DNA of 64,000 nt from Climacium dendroides (taxonomy: Eukaryota > Streptophyta > Bryopsida > Hypnales > Climaciaceae): assembly GCA_950106755.1 (NCBI GenBank), contig OX467091.1, positions 5,907,538 to 5,971,537 of the forward strand, read 5' to 3'. The notes below the pieces were generated by a model. The model did not search any database. It was not told the origin of the DNA and saw only the letters and a program-made list of their open reading frames with translations. Shown here one piece after another: positions 1 to 12,890 of this stretch. Numbering within the stretch: position 1 is the first letter of the stretch; every line of letters starts with the position of its first letter. The translations under genes and the position numbers were made by a program.

Positions 1-3000
1 ATGGTTAGCTAAAACATTTTTACTTTGGAGATTAATATAATTTTATTTCATTTTTTAATTCATTAGCAATTTAGTCTTTTTTTACATCTTCTACCTCTAT
101 GTACTTAACCTTGTAAGACATTAAATGACTTCAAATAGAGTTGCATAATGGAAAAAATCATTTTTCACCCCATTGTTTTTTTTAGAGTTTCTTGAATGTA
201 TTTTCAGTGAATATTATTACATATTCCTTCATTGTGGTATGATTGACTTTTCTAAAGAAGAAGATGCTTAATCCATGGATTACCTCCATAATGTATTTTG
301 ACCAATCCAATTTAGGGGATTGAATTCAATTCCAGCCCAATATTTCAAATTGTTTCATATTTTTTGGAGCTTTGTGGAATGAGTTGCAAAATTTTGAAGT
401 TGAACTAGCATAGGGCTCTAACCTCTAAAGTCCCATTGTCCCCTCAAGAGACAAAATGGATCTTGGGCAGGCTCCTATGGTCTCAATATTTGTTTTGATT
501 TTTTGAAAATAGGAAAACACATTTGTTTTCCAAAAATATAATTTTTTTATATCAATCAGATCCTAGGAGCAAAAGTTATAGAACAAAAAGCCATTTTTTT
601 GGTTGGAGGGCAGAAAAAACCCTTTAAAAAACCTTGAAGTAAGAATTTAAAAAATTTGTTCTATATAGATTATATTTTTATGTACATGACAAGCTTTTAT
701 TCATTTCATTTGGATTTGTCATGAGAAAGTTATAAACAATCTTGCTTTTTGGGCAATTAGAGTATCTCATTGAAAAAATAACTTGTAGGATTCATTTTTG
801 ACCTCAATTTCCAAAAAAAGTCAAAAAAAAAGTTTCACAAGGTTAATATTGCTTGCAAGAACAATCTCACCATTGAAATTAGTGTTTTTCAATTCCATCT
901 TATAGCTATTAACAATTTAGATTTCCCTTCAATTTTAAACCTATTTCTACTTAACAAGTTTTTAATGAGTGAAAAATAATTGTGTTTATTTCAAATTAAT
1001 TTTTCTTTATCCTCAACTCAATTCTTTATCATTTAAAACTATACATTACAAATCAATAGAGTAAAAATTAATAAGTTACGAAGGTTTAAAGCCAAATAAT
1101 GTAGTTGAGCAAGGTGCAAAATAAATTGTTTGTTTCACTTTAAACACAAATTTCTTGCAATGTACTTTGTCAAAGTTTGTAAAAATTTTGCCACACATTC
1201 TTACACTAATCTAGTATAAAATTCTATAGTTAGATATGCAAGAAAAAAATTAAATTTTTTTTTGCTCATTGCTATAGAAATGGCAGTTTTGAGCAGTTTT
1301 GGATGGATAAGAGACCTTGGGACTTTAGGGGCTAAGAACATCTCCACCCACCTTGCATTTTGAATGACTTCTTTGTCAAGGATTGTAAACTTGCCCCACC
1401 CATCTTGCATTTGGGATGATTGGCTTGTCGAATTGGCTTGCAAACCTCAATGGGCTTGCAAATGCGGTCATTTTGCCAGCTGGGAACTTGGCCTGTTCAT
1501 GGCCAGGCTAAACAATAAAACAACAGATAAAGATCTCCATTGGTGCAGCTTTGCCCTTGATTTTCTTAAATACAACCTCCAAATTTGAGATCACTCTTTT
1601 ATGCATAAGTATCTCTGAAGACAAGGGATATTAAAGGGAGGGGGCCGGGTTGGGTACTTTCAACTTGCTTTAGAAACAAATGCAGCTTTTACCATTTTCG
1701 TTTGGCTTGTTACCAGGTTATGGGTGCGGGTGCCATTTCCACGTGGCTTGCAAAGTGGATGGGTTGTGACTTTGCAAACCAAATCACCCCCATTTTGCAA
1801 GATGGATGGTGATGCTCTAAAATGGCTCACCTCCTAAAATGTACATTTTCTGTACATTGCTGAAAGTTATGAAAAAGCAATTGTCTATACATTGTCTGTA
1901 CAGTGTCTGCAACATGTACAGACAATGTAGCCGGTCTGCAAATAATTCAGTCAGTTCATGCACCTTCTCGATTTCCGTTGACGCATATTGTTCGTGCCAA
2001 CTTGCTCATATAATAAAACATTTGGATGCCATGATGAGCACCATAGACACTGTAGTGTAATGAAATGAAGGTGGAAGCTTACTCTCCAGGGGTTCCGCAC
2101 TTGCCCACACGAACTAAAACACCAACAAGGAATGTTCTCCTCATTTTGCAGGAAAATTCATTATTTCTCCTTCCATAACCCACTCTTGGTGCTTGAAATC
2201 CACGTAATTGGTGGTACCAGAATTTTACGATCAATACCATATTTCATCCCTTTCTAGATGGGTGTTTGAATAAGAGAATCTCCTCAATGTTAGGGAATTT
2301 TGAAAACAAGTAGGCATTCCTCATCAGGCTTTGTCAACTTGTATATTTTCAAAATTCCCTCTGCCTTAGGGATTGCCCTCTATGGCAAACAACAACAACA
2401 AATTTGCAATGTATTGTAGGGTGGATTATTTTGAGTATCTGGAGTAAAAATCAAAATTACATGGGTATCTAGGCAAAAACAAGCGTTATGTTTCCTTCAT
2501 CCATCTTCGACTTTGTTCATCTACAAGAAATCTTTCATGTGAAATTTTGCTTGGATAATTGTGATTTGCAAGAAGCTCTATAATTTTTGTCTTTTAGCTA
2601 TCATTTGAAGCGGTTTGTTTTCATTGTCAAATATCTATATTTGGGTTTTCTTGTACCTATCCAAAGTACATAGGGATGCGCTTCCAAAGATAAAGATTTC
2701 AAGTTCTAATATTATATAAGTCAAAAGTTAGAAATAAATTTAGAGGTCTAATATACTTGTTGTAATATATAGGTTGAGGACATTTGCAATGCTCCTAGGT
2801 TTCAAGACAATAATGACATAATAAAGGATCAATTTCAAAAAATGCTCCTTCATGCGTTCAACATTGGTCTCTCTTTATCCCAGCCCGACAATATCCTTTC
2901 CAAACTTAACAATTGGGTGAAATGTGAAGGGTCCTTGGTTTGGCTCACAATACAAATTTTTTTTATTGTCATATCTTTTTTTGCATTGTTATATGTGCTA

Positions 3001-3165
3001 ATAACTCAACCTTTCCTTGTTTGCATAAAAAGTCTGTTTTCAAAATGTAGAATCTTTTTCATTCTTTCTTTTCAAAATGCTAAAAAGTTCATTTGACATG
3101 TGGATTGCCGGCTTTGCATTGGGTCAATTTCTCCAAAGAAAATTCTGGCTCTATGCGAGTTGAGC
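1..3165 (+). repeat. Truncated third copy (copy 0) of the ROCO upstream flank, distal part
   Basis: Non-coding. It aligns by eye with the distal upstream flanks of both ROCO genes: 1-612 with 9036-9646 and 36370-36985; 613-2165 with 36985-39105 only, because copy A lacks this part; 2165-3160 with about 9655-10665 and 39110-40125. Short open frames here are not conserved as proteins between the copies, so I call no gene. The flank is more diverged than A and B are from each other, which suggests an older duplication or one without a selected gene. Confidence 0.75.
1888..1929. other. Perfect 15-bp hairpin in copy 0
   Basis: The arms 1888-1902 and 1915-1929 are exact reverse complements (TACATTGTCTGTACA) with a 12-nt loop. 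Copy B has a related stretch of imperfect GTACATTAACA-type tandem repeats at about 38795-38875. The function is unknown. Confidence 0.6.
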
Positions 3166-3394
3166 CTCATGGAATATTCCACCATTTGCCATTACACAGA
3201 TTCTTTCCTGAGCATACATTGCAGATGGTCTGCATTAAGAGTACCCGCACAACAACACGTTGATGCAACATTGAGAACCAAATCAATGGAGGACATTCTT
3301 GATTATTAGAAGATAAATGTTGCTTCACTGTAAGGTAAACCAGCCCATTGTGGTCAGAATGAGGAGTTTGGCATCATCTTGTTGCTGAAATTTT

Positions 3395-3800
3395 TCAATT
3401 TTCTTCTTACATTAGTACAACTGTGAGAGATAGCAAGTGCAATTGAAATTAATTTTTTTTGACAAAGTATGAAGTTGCTATAAATTTCTGAAGGATTGAG
3501 CCCAAAGGAGTCTGTAGACTACCTTAAGACCACTAAAATCTGAATCTGTAATGCTCATCTCACTGCCTAATGCAGTCAAAATATTTTCTATTCAGAAGGC
3601 AAAAAAAGTCAATTTTTACAATGGACTTCACACTGAAAACTCAGAAGTTCCTAATGAGGTCAGTGTTCACTCCATTGCTATCATGTAAGACATGCATTGT
3701 TGCCCACATCCCAAAAAAAACCCCACAATGGGTCATTTCTTAGGTGACCACAATGGGTCATTTGACTGCGATGGGCTGTCTTACCTTATTCTGTGTGGAT
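3395..3800 (+). repeat. Dispersed repeat, first copy (pairs with 4035-4425)
   Basis: About 400 bp resembling 4035-4425 in the same orientation (roughly 70% by eye). The shared order includes GAGCAATTGAAATT-like text near the start, CCTAATGAGGTCA in the middle and a TTACCTTATT-containing end. It interrupts the copy-0 flank and is absent from the matching places in copies A and B. Probably a mobile or duplicated element of unknown class. Confidence 0.5.
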
Positions 3801-3837
3801 GTTATAATGATGATCCAACTCAAAACAAGCCGGTGTT

Positions 3838-4034
3838 AAATATTTCACCATTACCGAAGCCTGAAAGTTGTCAGCAAATTTTTGGATTTGTGTGGACTGT
3901 GGAGCCCAAAGACACTAAATGTGGTCAGTGTTTGTTCAGTGTCCCACCAGGCCACTTGTGGTTCATGTTTTATATTTTACCTCAGCAATGAAATCTTATT
4001 TCATTTGTATTACCTCTGCAATAAAATCCTATTT
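3838..4034 (+). repeat. Copy-0 flank segment between two dispersed repeats
   Basis: Matches 11243-11410 in copy A and about 40917-41090 in copy B, including the conserved stretch GTGTCCCACCAGGCCACTTG. This shows that copy 0 continues past the interrupting repeat. No coding potential is supported. Confidence 0.6.
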
Positions 4035-4425
4035 TCAAATTTTTTCCCACGTAAGGACAAGTGTGAAAAATAGTGAGAGCAATTGAAATTCTATTTTTCA
4101 GACAATGTATGAATTTGTTATGAATTTTTGAATTGATCTATCCTAAAGAGTCAGAGGGCTACCTCATAACCAACAAAAAAATAAATCTAATATGTTCATC
4201 TTAATCACCTAAAGCAGTCACAATAATTTCTAATGTGAAAGGCCCTGAAAAAGTCACATTCTACCATGATGTACACTCAAAAGTTGGGTGCTCCTAATGA
4301 GGTCACTAATCACTCCATAGGTGTCAGGTTAGGCATTAATTATGGCTTGAAAAACTGTCATGGAGTCATTAGGTGTCCGCTATGGGTCATCTAACCGCAA
4401 TGGGATGTTTTACCTTATTGTCCGT
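4035..4425 (+). repeat. Dispersed repeat, second copy (pairs with 3395-3800)
   Basis: Same-orientation relative of 3395-3800. It sits between copy-0 flank segments that are joined by different sequence in copies A and B. I cannot identify termini or target duplications. Confidence 0.5.
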
Positions 4426-4685
4426 TTATGGTATTTCTACCTTAACTGTGGAAATGACGTAAGATTGTTAGGAGTCACAAGACTGGTGGCAATGCAGGAG
4501 CATGGCATGCCAGCACCAAAGACACCAAGTGCAAAGATCATTTACACAATCGGTGTCTGACAGGTCCATTTTAATTTTTTTTTTGAAAGTTCCCACACAA
4601 ATGAAACAGAATTTCATGGCCATGGAATCTTATGACAACGAAGACGCCAGCTTTAGCTCTTGATCATTGCATTCTACATGAAATG
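4426..4685 (+). repeat. Proximal end of the truncated copy-0 flank
   Basis: Matches 12228-12480 and 41807-42080 (shared motif GGTATTTCTACCTTAACTGT and the run around GACGCCAGC). Homology stops near 4685. In copies A and B the matching sequence runs on into the leader and first exon of a ROCO gene, so copy 0 lost its gene at or before this point, or never had one. Confidence 0.65.
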
Positions 4686-5905
4686 TTTGTTTCATGTCAT
4701 TCTAATAAGTATTGCCAAGTTATAAGACTTTTTGATTTCAATCTTAATGTTACCCATTAAAAACATTCAATTAAAAAAACTAAATAATTTTAATAATTGG
4801 ATAGATTTATGTCTCTACGACTTTGAATCTTTCTGCTCCAATTAAAGAGGTGAAACTTATGAAGATTCTATTTTAAAGTAGTGATGGCAAAAATAATACT
4901 ACAAAGTATATTAAGTTTTTTTTAACTCAATTTTTATTTAAATCATATATGAACAAAATCACACTTAGAATGTGCATTATTTAGTAAAACATTCTCCCCA
5001 CTTGATTGGCATTATTTAATTTCTTGTTGAAGTTATTAACATCACAGGATTTTCTTTCCATGTATAATTTTTTTTTTAAATCCATTAAAGATCATTTTCA
5101 ATTTTTAATAATGAATAAATGAAATATGTTTTATACATATGTGAAATTGATTTTTCATTCATTCAAATATTTGTAGATTCTTGATTAGCTCTTTCACCCT
5201 TTGAAGACTACATTTTCAAATCATAAACATTGGATGAATGCAAAGATGTCCAAAAAACACATATAATCTTGTTTTTTTCATCCAAATTCTTGTTGTTTGT
5301 ACATTAGTTATCTATCATTTGTACACTACACAATTTTAAAACTTTTATTTTCAAATATTCTATAGATCAAAGGCTATGAGGGGGGTTTACTTCAAAAAAA
5401 CTTTTCTATTAGTTCAAAAGTGATCCTTCACAAAGAACAAGTTGGCAAAATTAGTAAAATAAAATCTTTAAAAATTGATATAATTAGAACTTATGAAAAA
5501 ATAATTCTAGCAAACCTAAAAATATTCAAATGGAAATCAAATATCAAAGGAGTTTTTAATTTTTGGTTTAATTTTTCAAAATTATTGCTTGGTATGATAG
5601 CAAATTTAACCTTTTGAATATGTTGTATAGATTATATTTTACATTTTTTTTAATATCATGATTAAGATATTCTTCTAAATTTTATTTTATAATACACCTA
5701 TATAATTTTGGAAAATTAATCTTCAACCTTCAAAGGCCAACTTTGGTTGCAACATGCATATTATATATATATATATATATATTTATTTATTTATTGCTAC
5801 AAACAGTGAATGCATTGACGTATATATTTACAATAATAGTTTGTCTTTGTGCCTTAAATGATATAAAATAAATTTAAAAGTCTAAAATGAATTTTGAAAA
5901 GTAAA
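4686..5905. other. AT-rich intergenic stretch, no gene seen
   Basis: No conserved frame, RNA gene or clear element. A (TA)n microsatellite runs through about 5762-5782 and is followed by a short (TTTA)n run to about 5795. The 65-codon open frame at 5420-5617 is AT-driven and unsupported. Confidence 0.5.
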
Positions 5906-5907
5906 TA

Positions 5908-6433
5908 CTCCCTATGTCCCAAAATGACCTTAATGTTGGCCTCAATTTATTGTCCCAAAATGATCTTCTTGTTGCACTTTGAGACGATGAAAATTGGTGA
6001 AATTTGGCTTATAATTGTAATTTGGGATTAGCAAAACAGCTCCAAGCAATAGTTTCCCCTCCATCCATGCAATCATTAATCAAAAGACAAATGAAATGAC
6101 TGAAGGGATCAATTTCAATGAGGCCATTTTGTGGCGTTTGGATGACTTTAGGATGAGCGAGAAAGAGATTGGATGCACTTTTTCATTCATTTTTTCATGT
6201 TAACCTTTTATGTTGAGTTACAAAGAGTGTCCAATTGAGTTTGTAGTCTTTTTAGTGTTTGTTTTCATGTAATTGAAAAGTTAATAAAAAAACGGATCAC
6301 CAAATACGATTGTTTTAGTATATTTCGGGAAGTTGTTGCTACTTGCTTTAAATTTGAAATTTCTCCACAAAAATGTTTTTTTTTGAGTTTGAGTCCAACT
6401 AACAAAATGAAGGTCATCTTGCTCTAGTTTATA
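5908..6433. mobile_element. Stowaway-like (Tc1/mariner type) MITE, degenerate
   Basis: The left end reads CTCCCTATGTCCCAAAATGA directly after a TA dinucleotide, close to the plant Stowaway terminus (CTCCCTCCGTCCC). Near 6410-6420 the complement of the subterminal AAATGACCTT motif recurs as AAGGTCATCTTG. The right terminus is badly eroded and the right TA is only approximate. No transposase is present. Confidence 0.4.
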
Positions 6434-6496
6434 CTCCAATTGGAATTTTGATTTTTTTTGTAATATTAAATATTTTATTACAATTTTGACTTTGGA

Positions 6497-7351
6497 CTAG
6501 CAGTTGGTGCTTGCTATGCTACGCATTTACCATTAGATTTTTTTATGTATTAGATAGAATGCAAAGCAAGGATTTCAATAAATCTTCAGATAAAAAATTA
6601 CTAAAATCTTCATATAAATTTTTTTATAAATAAACAGATACTGAAATATATAATAAATATTTAATTAATGATGAATGAAATACATGCAATGATGAATACA
6701 GTAAAAGATACACATACATTAAAATGCATTAGAAATTTAACCCAATTGTTACAAACAATGGCAACCTAAATAAAATAATTTAAAGGAAAAACTTGTAAAT
6801 CTCAAAAGCTTTGTAAACAATGTAATTGTTGTGAAATCCAAAATCAATTCAATCTAATAAATTTCTCAAATCATTTAATAGTAGCAATAGAAAATTGAAA
6901 TCAAAAGCTCAAAGCTCACAAAAGCACAAAATCATAGAAAGGTAAAAGAAGTATAAAGCCAAGAGAAGCAATGGAATTACTCCCTTTATAATATCACCAT
7001 ATTGATCCTCTTTAATATCACCTCAATTGCAATGACTATATTATTTCTATAATATCATCCTTTGTAAAAGTGATATTACAAACATGATTATGAATTACTA
7101 CTCTATTTCAGTAATATCACATTGTGTAAAAATATGATTTTCATGTATGCATGATTGAAAATATTTTTATAGAATAATTAAAATAATTATTTTAAAGACT
7201 TATCGAAATCATTATCATGCATTCTATTCAAATATATCAAATTTTTACTAATATGTGATACAATGAATGTGTAGCATAGCAAGCACAAGCCCCTAGTATT
7301 AATGGTAGCATTTTTGATATTACAGAGGGACTTATGATTTTAGTAGTATGA
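6497..7351 (-). mobile_element. Non-autonomous Helitron-like element 1
   Basis: Read on the minus strand, it starts with TCATACTACTAAAATCATAA (7351 downward) and ends with GCACCAACTGCTAG at 6497, followed by T. The host bases are therefore A before and T after, the A|T insertion rule of Helitrons, with a TC start and a CTAG (CTRR) end. The same termini occur in elements at 53887-54560 and 57431-58114. A 32-bp inverted copy of its 3' end lies about 70 bp inside its 5' end. No Rep/helicase gene is present and I do not see the classical 3' hairpin, so 'Helitron-like' is the safe name. Confidence 0.65.
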
Positions 7352-7963
7352 TTAAAATTCCAATTATCAATAGAAAGATTTTCTTCTCATATTCAAACTT
7401 AAAATAAATCTAAGGTCTCATGAATGTACACTAAAATTTGTACTATTGGTTCTAAAATGGTTCTAAAATTGCCATTTTTAGTGCATTTAGTGAAAGTTGG
7501 AAAAAATCCCTTTTTTCTCTACAAAAACAGATTGTTTCTCTATAAAATGATGAAATGTGTGGAGAAAATTTCAAACCATTTGTCTAAGTTATAGATTGTA
7601 TGTTATAAATGTTCAAAGTGAATGAAAAAAAATTTGTAGCTTCACCAATTGCTTATCCAAATACTTGCCTTACTATCAACACATTGCTTATGTTGCCCCT
7701 AAACTTTCAAGCCCTATAACTTTTGACTCAAACACTTGATTGAAAAAAATAAATTAGGAAGCTTATAAATATGTCCATTTATAATAAGAATTTCACTTTC
7801 ATTTGTTCAAGATTTATTTCATATAAAACTACTTGAGCTTTCAAAATCTCCATGGGAACTTCAAAATCTTCAAAGACATAACTTAATGAATTTCAATTTA
7901 TTTAGTTAATTTCTTTGCCACTTCTTCATGATGATACAACTCATTGCCAAGGCCTCTAAAGGG

Positions 7964-8180
7964 TTGGAGTGAACTAACCCCTCACTTACCCTGCCAAAGT
8001 CATTCCAAGGGTGCATGTAAAACAAAGACCCCCTATTTTGTGCTGGAATAATTTATCTTTTGCACCTCTCCTACCGAATTGAAAATTTGAATTGAAAATT
8101 TGCAAATTTTATCATGTGTGACAAATAAAAATTTCAGCGTTTTCCCTTGGAGACGAGTGAGGGGTCAGTTCATCCCAGCC
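7964..8180. mobile_element. Short TIR element (MITE family 'CCCCTCACT'), copy A
   Basis: The terminal inverted repeats read TGAACTAACCCCTCACT on the left and, as complement, TGAACTGACCCCTCACT on the right, about 217 bp apart. The interior carries AAAGACCCCCTATTTTGTGC and TTTCAGCGTTTTCCCTTGGA. Relatives lie at 35300-35517 (paralogous position), 29970-30200 and 42521-42745. Flanking direct repeats are decayed here but clear in the other copies (11-15 bp). Confidence 0.7.
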
Positions 8181-8219
8181 CTTTTAAACCAATTAAGCTA
8201 GTGAGAGCATACTAAGCTT

Positions 8220-8401
8220 AATGGTTGATCTTGTTGCTAAAGAAATTGACCGTATGATGCTCAGAGTTGCCCTTGAATGTTTCCCCTACTTTGATTTCTG
8301 ACTCTCAGCTCACTGTCTAGAGTTTGTGGCTTGGTTGCTTTGTACTTGGTTCTGGTTCTTTTTAATGCAATGGGGTCTCCCCATTTGTTAAAAAAAAAAA
8401 A
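8220..8401 (+). mobile_element. Poly(A)-tailed fragment, possible LINE 3' end
   Basis: The segment ends in AATGGGGTCTCCCCATTTGT followed by a run of about 11 A. That layout resembles the 3' end of a 5'-truncated plant non-LTR retrotransposon. It is shared with copy B (35560-35741), so it predates the block duplication. No reverse transcriptase is present, and the target duplication is not convincing. Confidence 0.35.
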
Positions 8402-11400
8402 TTGCCTTTGAAATTGAAATTGCTATGGAGCATCGTTCTTATTGTTTTTTTACAGTGATTTTTACATGGGTTGCTCAAGCTGCCTATTGAATGTTGGAAA
8501 TTGCATATCATGTAATAACTTTTTAAGCATGTAGTCAAAAGTTATGAAAATTGTTGCACTTTATAGTTACTCCTCGGGCACGTGTTTTGTGAAATTTTCA
8601 AAGAAAATAAATAAAAATTCCATTTGTAGTGAGCTACCCAAAATTGCTATGATGCTAAAAAATATTGTTTGGACCTTTAGGGGTTAATCCAAAAAAGTTC
8701 TTGAGGTCCATTTTTTTAAAATTTTATTTTGAGCAAATTTTAGTAGCTTCATAATTAGATTTTTAAAATTAATTTAATGTAGCCCCTACATGACTTGGTG
8801 TATATAGAAAGTTTGGTTTCATGAGATTTTGGTAGGTATTGCAAACATTTAATATTTTAAGTATATTTTTGTATTATCTAAGACTTCAAATAGTATTTGT
8901 TTTATTTATATAATATTCAAGTGTTTAGATATAAGTGAAGATGAAGGTAGTTCATTATTAAGAAAAAAAATACCATTTTAAAGTTAATTTTGAGCTCCAT
9001 TTTTTTCTACTTAGGAAAAAAAATTCACAAGGTTTATATGGCTTGCTAAAACATTTTCACTTTGGAGATTAATATAATTCAATTTCATTTTTAAGCCATT
9101 ACCAATTTAGTCTTTCTCTTACATCTTCTACTTCTATGTACTTAGCCTTGCAAGACATTAAATGACTTCAAGTAGAGTTGTACAATGGAAAAAAACATTC
9201 TTCACCCCATTGTTTTTTGGAAATTGCTTGAATGTATTTTCAGTGAATAATATTATATGTTCCTTCATTATAATATGATTGACTTTTCTAAATAAGAAGA
9301 TGCTTAATCCACGAATTACTACCATAATGTATTTTGACCAATCCAATTTTTTGGAATGAATTCAACTCCAACCCAATATTTTAAGTCGTTTCATAATTTT
9401 GGAGCTTTGTGGAATTAATTACAAAATTTTAAAGTTGAAATAGCATAAGGCTATAACCTCTAAAGTCCCATTGTCCCCTAAGGAGACAAAATGGATTTTG
9501 GCAAGCTCCTATGGTTTCAATATTTGTTGTGATTTTTAGAATCTTTTAGAGAAGATAGAATAACACATTTGCTTTCCAAAAAATAATTTTTATATCAATT
9601 GGATCTTCGGAGAAAAAGTTATGAAACGAAAAGTCCTTTTTTTGTTATGGTTTCTCCTACCATAATCCACTCTTGGTGCTTGAAATCCACACAGTTGGCG
9701 ATACCAGAATTTTCGATCATTGATCACATATTTCATCCATTTCTAGATGGGTGTTTGAATAAGAGAATCTTTTCAATGTTGGGAATTTTGAAAACAAGTA
9801 GGCATTCCTTATTAGGCTTCACCCACTTCATCAACTTTTTTTTTTCAAAATTCCCTCTGCCTTAGGGATAACCGTCTATGTTGACCAACAACACCAACAA
9901 CAAATTTGCAGTGCAGTATAGGGTGGATTATTTTGAGTACCTAGTAAGAGTAGAAATCAAAATTACACAGGTTTCTAGGCAAAACAAGGGGTTATGTTTC
10001 CTTCATCCATCTCCAAGTTTGTTCATCTACAAGAAATCTTTTGGGTAAAATTTTGCTTGGATAATTGTGATTTGCAAAGAGCTCTGTAATTTTTTTGTCT
10101 TTTAGCTATCATTTGAAGAGGTTTATTTTCATTGTCAAATATCTATATTTGAGTTTTCTTGTACCTATCCAAAATACTTAAGGATGTGCTTCCAAAGATT
10201 AAAAAGAATTCAAGTTCTACTTTTATACAAGTCAAAAGTTAGAAATAAATTTAAAGGACTAATATACTCATTGTAATATACACATTGAGAACATTTGCAA
10301 TGCTCCTAGGTTCCAAGATAGTAATGGCATAATAAAGGGTCAACTCCCAAAAAATTTCCTTGATGTATTCAACATTGGTCTTTCTTTATTCCCAAGCCTG
10401 TCATTATCCTTTCCAAACTTGATAATTGGTCAAAATGTGAAGGGCTATTGGCTTGACTCACAATACAAAAATTTATTATTGTCATACCTTTTTTTTGTAT
10501 TATAATGTGTACTAATAACTCAACCTTTCCTTGTTTGCATAAAAAATCTCTTTTCAAAATGTAGAATCTTTTTCATTCTTTCTATTCAAAATGCTAAAAA
10601 GTTCATTTGATGTGTGGATTGCCGGCTTTACATTGGGTCAATTTCTCCAAAGAAAAATCCGACACTATATGAGAATGTGTGGAAAAAATTTCAAATTTTT
10701 TGACTGCATAGATTAAAAGATATTTGTGTTTAAAGTAAAAAAACAAATTTTTTAGCACCTTGCGGGACTAGATTATTTGACTTTGAACTTTTTTTATTTG
10801 CACTACAGAGTTTTGAGCTTTAAATCCTAATTGTGGGAAATTGAGTTGAGAGTTTAGGGAAAAAATAATTTCAAAAAAAACTTAATTTTCATGCTTAAAA
10901 AAATTGTTAAGTAGAAGTAGGTATGAAAAAGAAGGAAAATCTAAATTATTAATATCTTTAAGATGAAATTAAAATTCACTAATCCCAATGATGAGATTGT
11001 TCTAGCAAGCCAAAAAAATCATGTGAACTTTTTTTTTCATAAATATTGATAAAATTGCATTTAGAAATGAATTCTATAAGTTGTTTTTTCAAAAAGATGC
11101 TCTAATTGCTCGAAAAACAAGATTGTCTATAACTTTCTCATAACAAGTCCAAATGGAATTAATCAAAGCTTCCCATGTAGAAAAAAATGACCAAAATCCA
11201 ATTTGGCCCCCAAAGGGACAATGGTCCTTTCAGGGGTTAAATATTTTATCATTTCCGAAGCTTGAGTGTAGTTGGATATTTGTGGATTTGTGAGGACTGT
11301 GGAGCCCAAAGACACTAAATGTGGTCGGTGTTTGTTCAGTGTCCCACCAGGCCACTTGTGGGTCATGTTTTATATTTTACCTCTGCAATGAAATCCTGTT

Positions 11401-11424
11401 TCATTTGTTTCAAAAGAAAATTTT

Positions 11425-11600
11425 AAAAAATGTGCCACACAAAGGGGGACTAGCAGAGTAAAAATGCAAAATCTTGCCACCCCTATTTTGTGGTGTAAGC
11501 CGCTGATCACAACTTGAGGCCTCTGATTGCAAATATGAAATCACAATTTACAAATTTTGTAAACCACTGGGGGGAAATGTCCCATTCATTTTGGTAGCAA
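11425..11600. mobile_element. Diverged relative of the CCCCTCACT MITE family
   Basis: Shares the internal landmarks of that family: CACCCCTATTTTGTG, then GAGGCCTCTGATTGCAAATA, then a G-rich right part. Clear terminal inverted repeats are missing. The same relic is in copy B at about 41115-41275. Confidence 0.35.
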
Positions 11601-11847
11601 ATTCTAAGTCATAATTAGGGTTTTCCATCTTGATTACGTCATATTTTGGATTTTTCATCCAAGTTTTTCTATTCATCCCAGGTTGTTTCATTCCGTTAAG
11701 TTGAAGCACTCATGAGCTACTCATTTGTTATTGTTCCAGTGCTCTTGAACCACTGATCTGTGGTGATTGCCCTCAAGGCACATGGTGGCGCTTCTTTATA
11801 TTGGAAAGAAATCTTTGAAGGAGGATTTTTCCCCTGTGGTTAACGTC

Positions 11848-11942
11848 GGGCAATGGCCCTTGTCATCGGGCATTATGAGAAAAAAGGGGCCTCCATGTCT
11901 ACCCCTTTTTTCCCATAATGCCCAACGACAAGGGCATTGCCC
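11848..11942. other. Long inverted repeat (foldback), copy A
   Basis: The arms 11848-11890 and 11901-11942 are complementary with a few mismatches and a loop of about 10 nt. The copy-B counterpart (41543-41655) has perfect 42-nt arms. It could be a foldback transposon end pair or a source of hairpin small RNA. Confidence 0.75.
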
Positions 11943-12836
11943 TATACTTCATGGGTGACTTTTTTTTTAAATTCCTACTTTTTCCCTTTGGGTGAGATTC
12001 TTGTGTGCTTCCACCTTGCTAATCTCATTTTGTGGGACGGATTTATCGTCCTGCTCTCGTTCACAACATGCGCCTTGCCTTGCAGGGACCGGGTTGGGTG
12101 CAGGCCTAAGATAGAAATATCATAAATGGTTAGTGGTTCTTCAATGGTTATGATGTACATGTATTTGTCATTTCAGGACATAAATGTAGCTCTAGAGTAC
12201 ATTGTAACCATTTTAGAATCACTAACCGTTTATGGTATTTCTACCTTAACTGTGGAAATGACATAAGATTGTTAGGAGTCACAAGATAGGTGACAGACAC
12301 CAAAGACCCCAAGTGCGAAGATCATTTACACAATCGGTCGCTTTTGCAGTCCTGCCAGTGCATCTGACAGGTCCTTTTTAATTTAAAAAAAAAAGTTCCC
12401 ACACAAATGAAACAGGATTTCATGGCCAACTGAAGGAAGGCAGACCGAGTATCTTTTGACAGCGAAGACGCCAGCCGCAGGGGGCCTGGCGGAGGTTGAC
12501 AGGGTCTTCACTTCACTACTGTAGGCTTCCCAGACCTCGTTCCTTGCATCGATTGCGCGTTCTGCCTCTCTGGGAGGGCAGGCATGGCCTCTTTAACTTA
12601 TTTATTTTACGCCAGTACGCTTTTAACTCACGTCTCTGCACTTGGTCCAGACTGAAAATCCGCCAGGGTAAATCCAGCCTGGTGGGCCTACTTCGTGGAT
12701 AGGGTTTAACGTCCCCCGTATCTTACTCCAGGGATTCTCCACTTGCGCATCACTGCACACGTACGAAACTACCATACTTAGATGACTGTTTGGAGTCTCC
12801 AAATCGCCTGCAGATTCGGTGCATTTGCAGCCCTTC

Positions 12837-12890
12837 CATTTCTCGTTGACGTACCCAGGCTGGCTTCTTCATCCAATAGTACATTTGGAT
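12837..12890 (+). promoter_or_regulatory. Recurrent upstream module (CAATArTACATTTGGAT), copy A
   Basis: A stretch of about 55-60 bp running from a TTGACG-type start to CAATAGTACATTTGGATG. It lies about 1.1 kb before the ROCO start codon. Related modules occur at 1970-2027, 38909-38968, 42379-42436 and 43090-43143. Repetition upstream of the genes suggests either a regulatory block or an old duplicated element. A regulatory role is inference. Confidence 0.35.

Noticed and set aside
3692..3991. 99-codon open frame in copy 0
   Set aside because: Spans the border between a dispersed repeat and the flank. The matching regions of A and B do not keep the frame.
5761..5800. Possible origin-like AT tract
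   Set aside because: A plain (TA)n / (TTTA)n microsatellite with no supporting motifs.
9158..9346. 62-codon minus frame also present at 36491-36679
   Set aside because: Copies are recent duplicates of non-coding flank, and copy 0 does not keep the frame.
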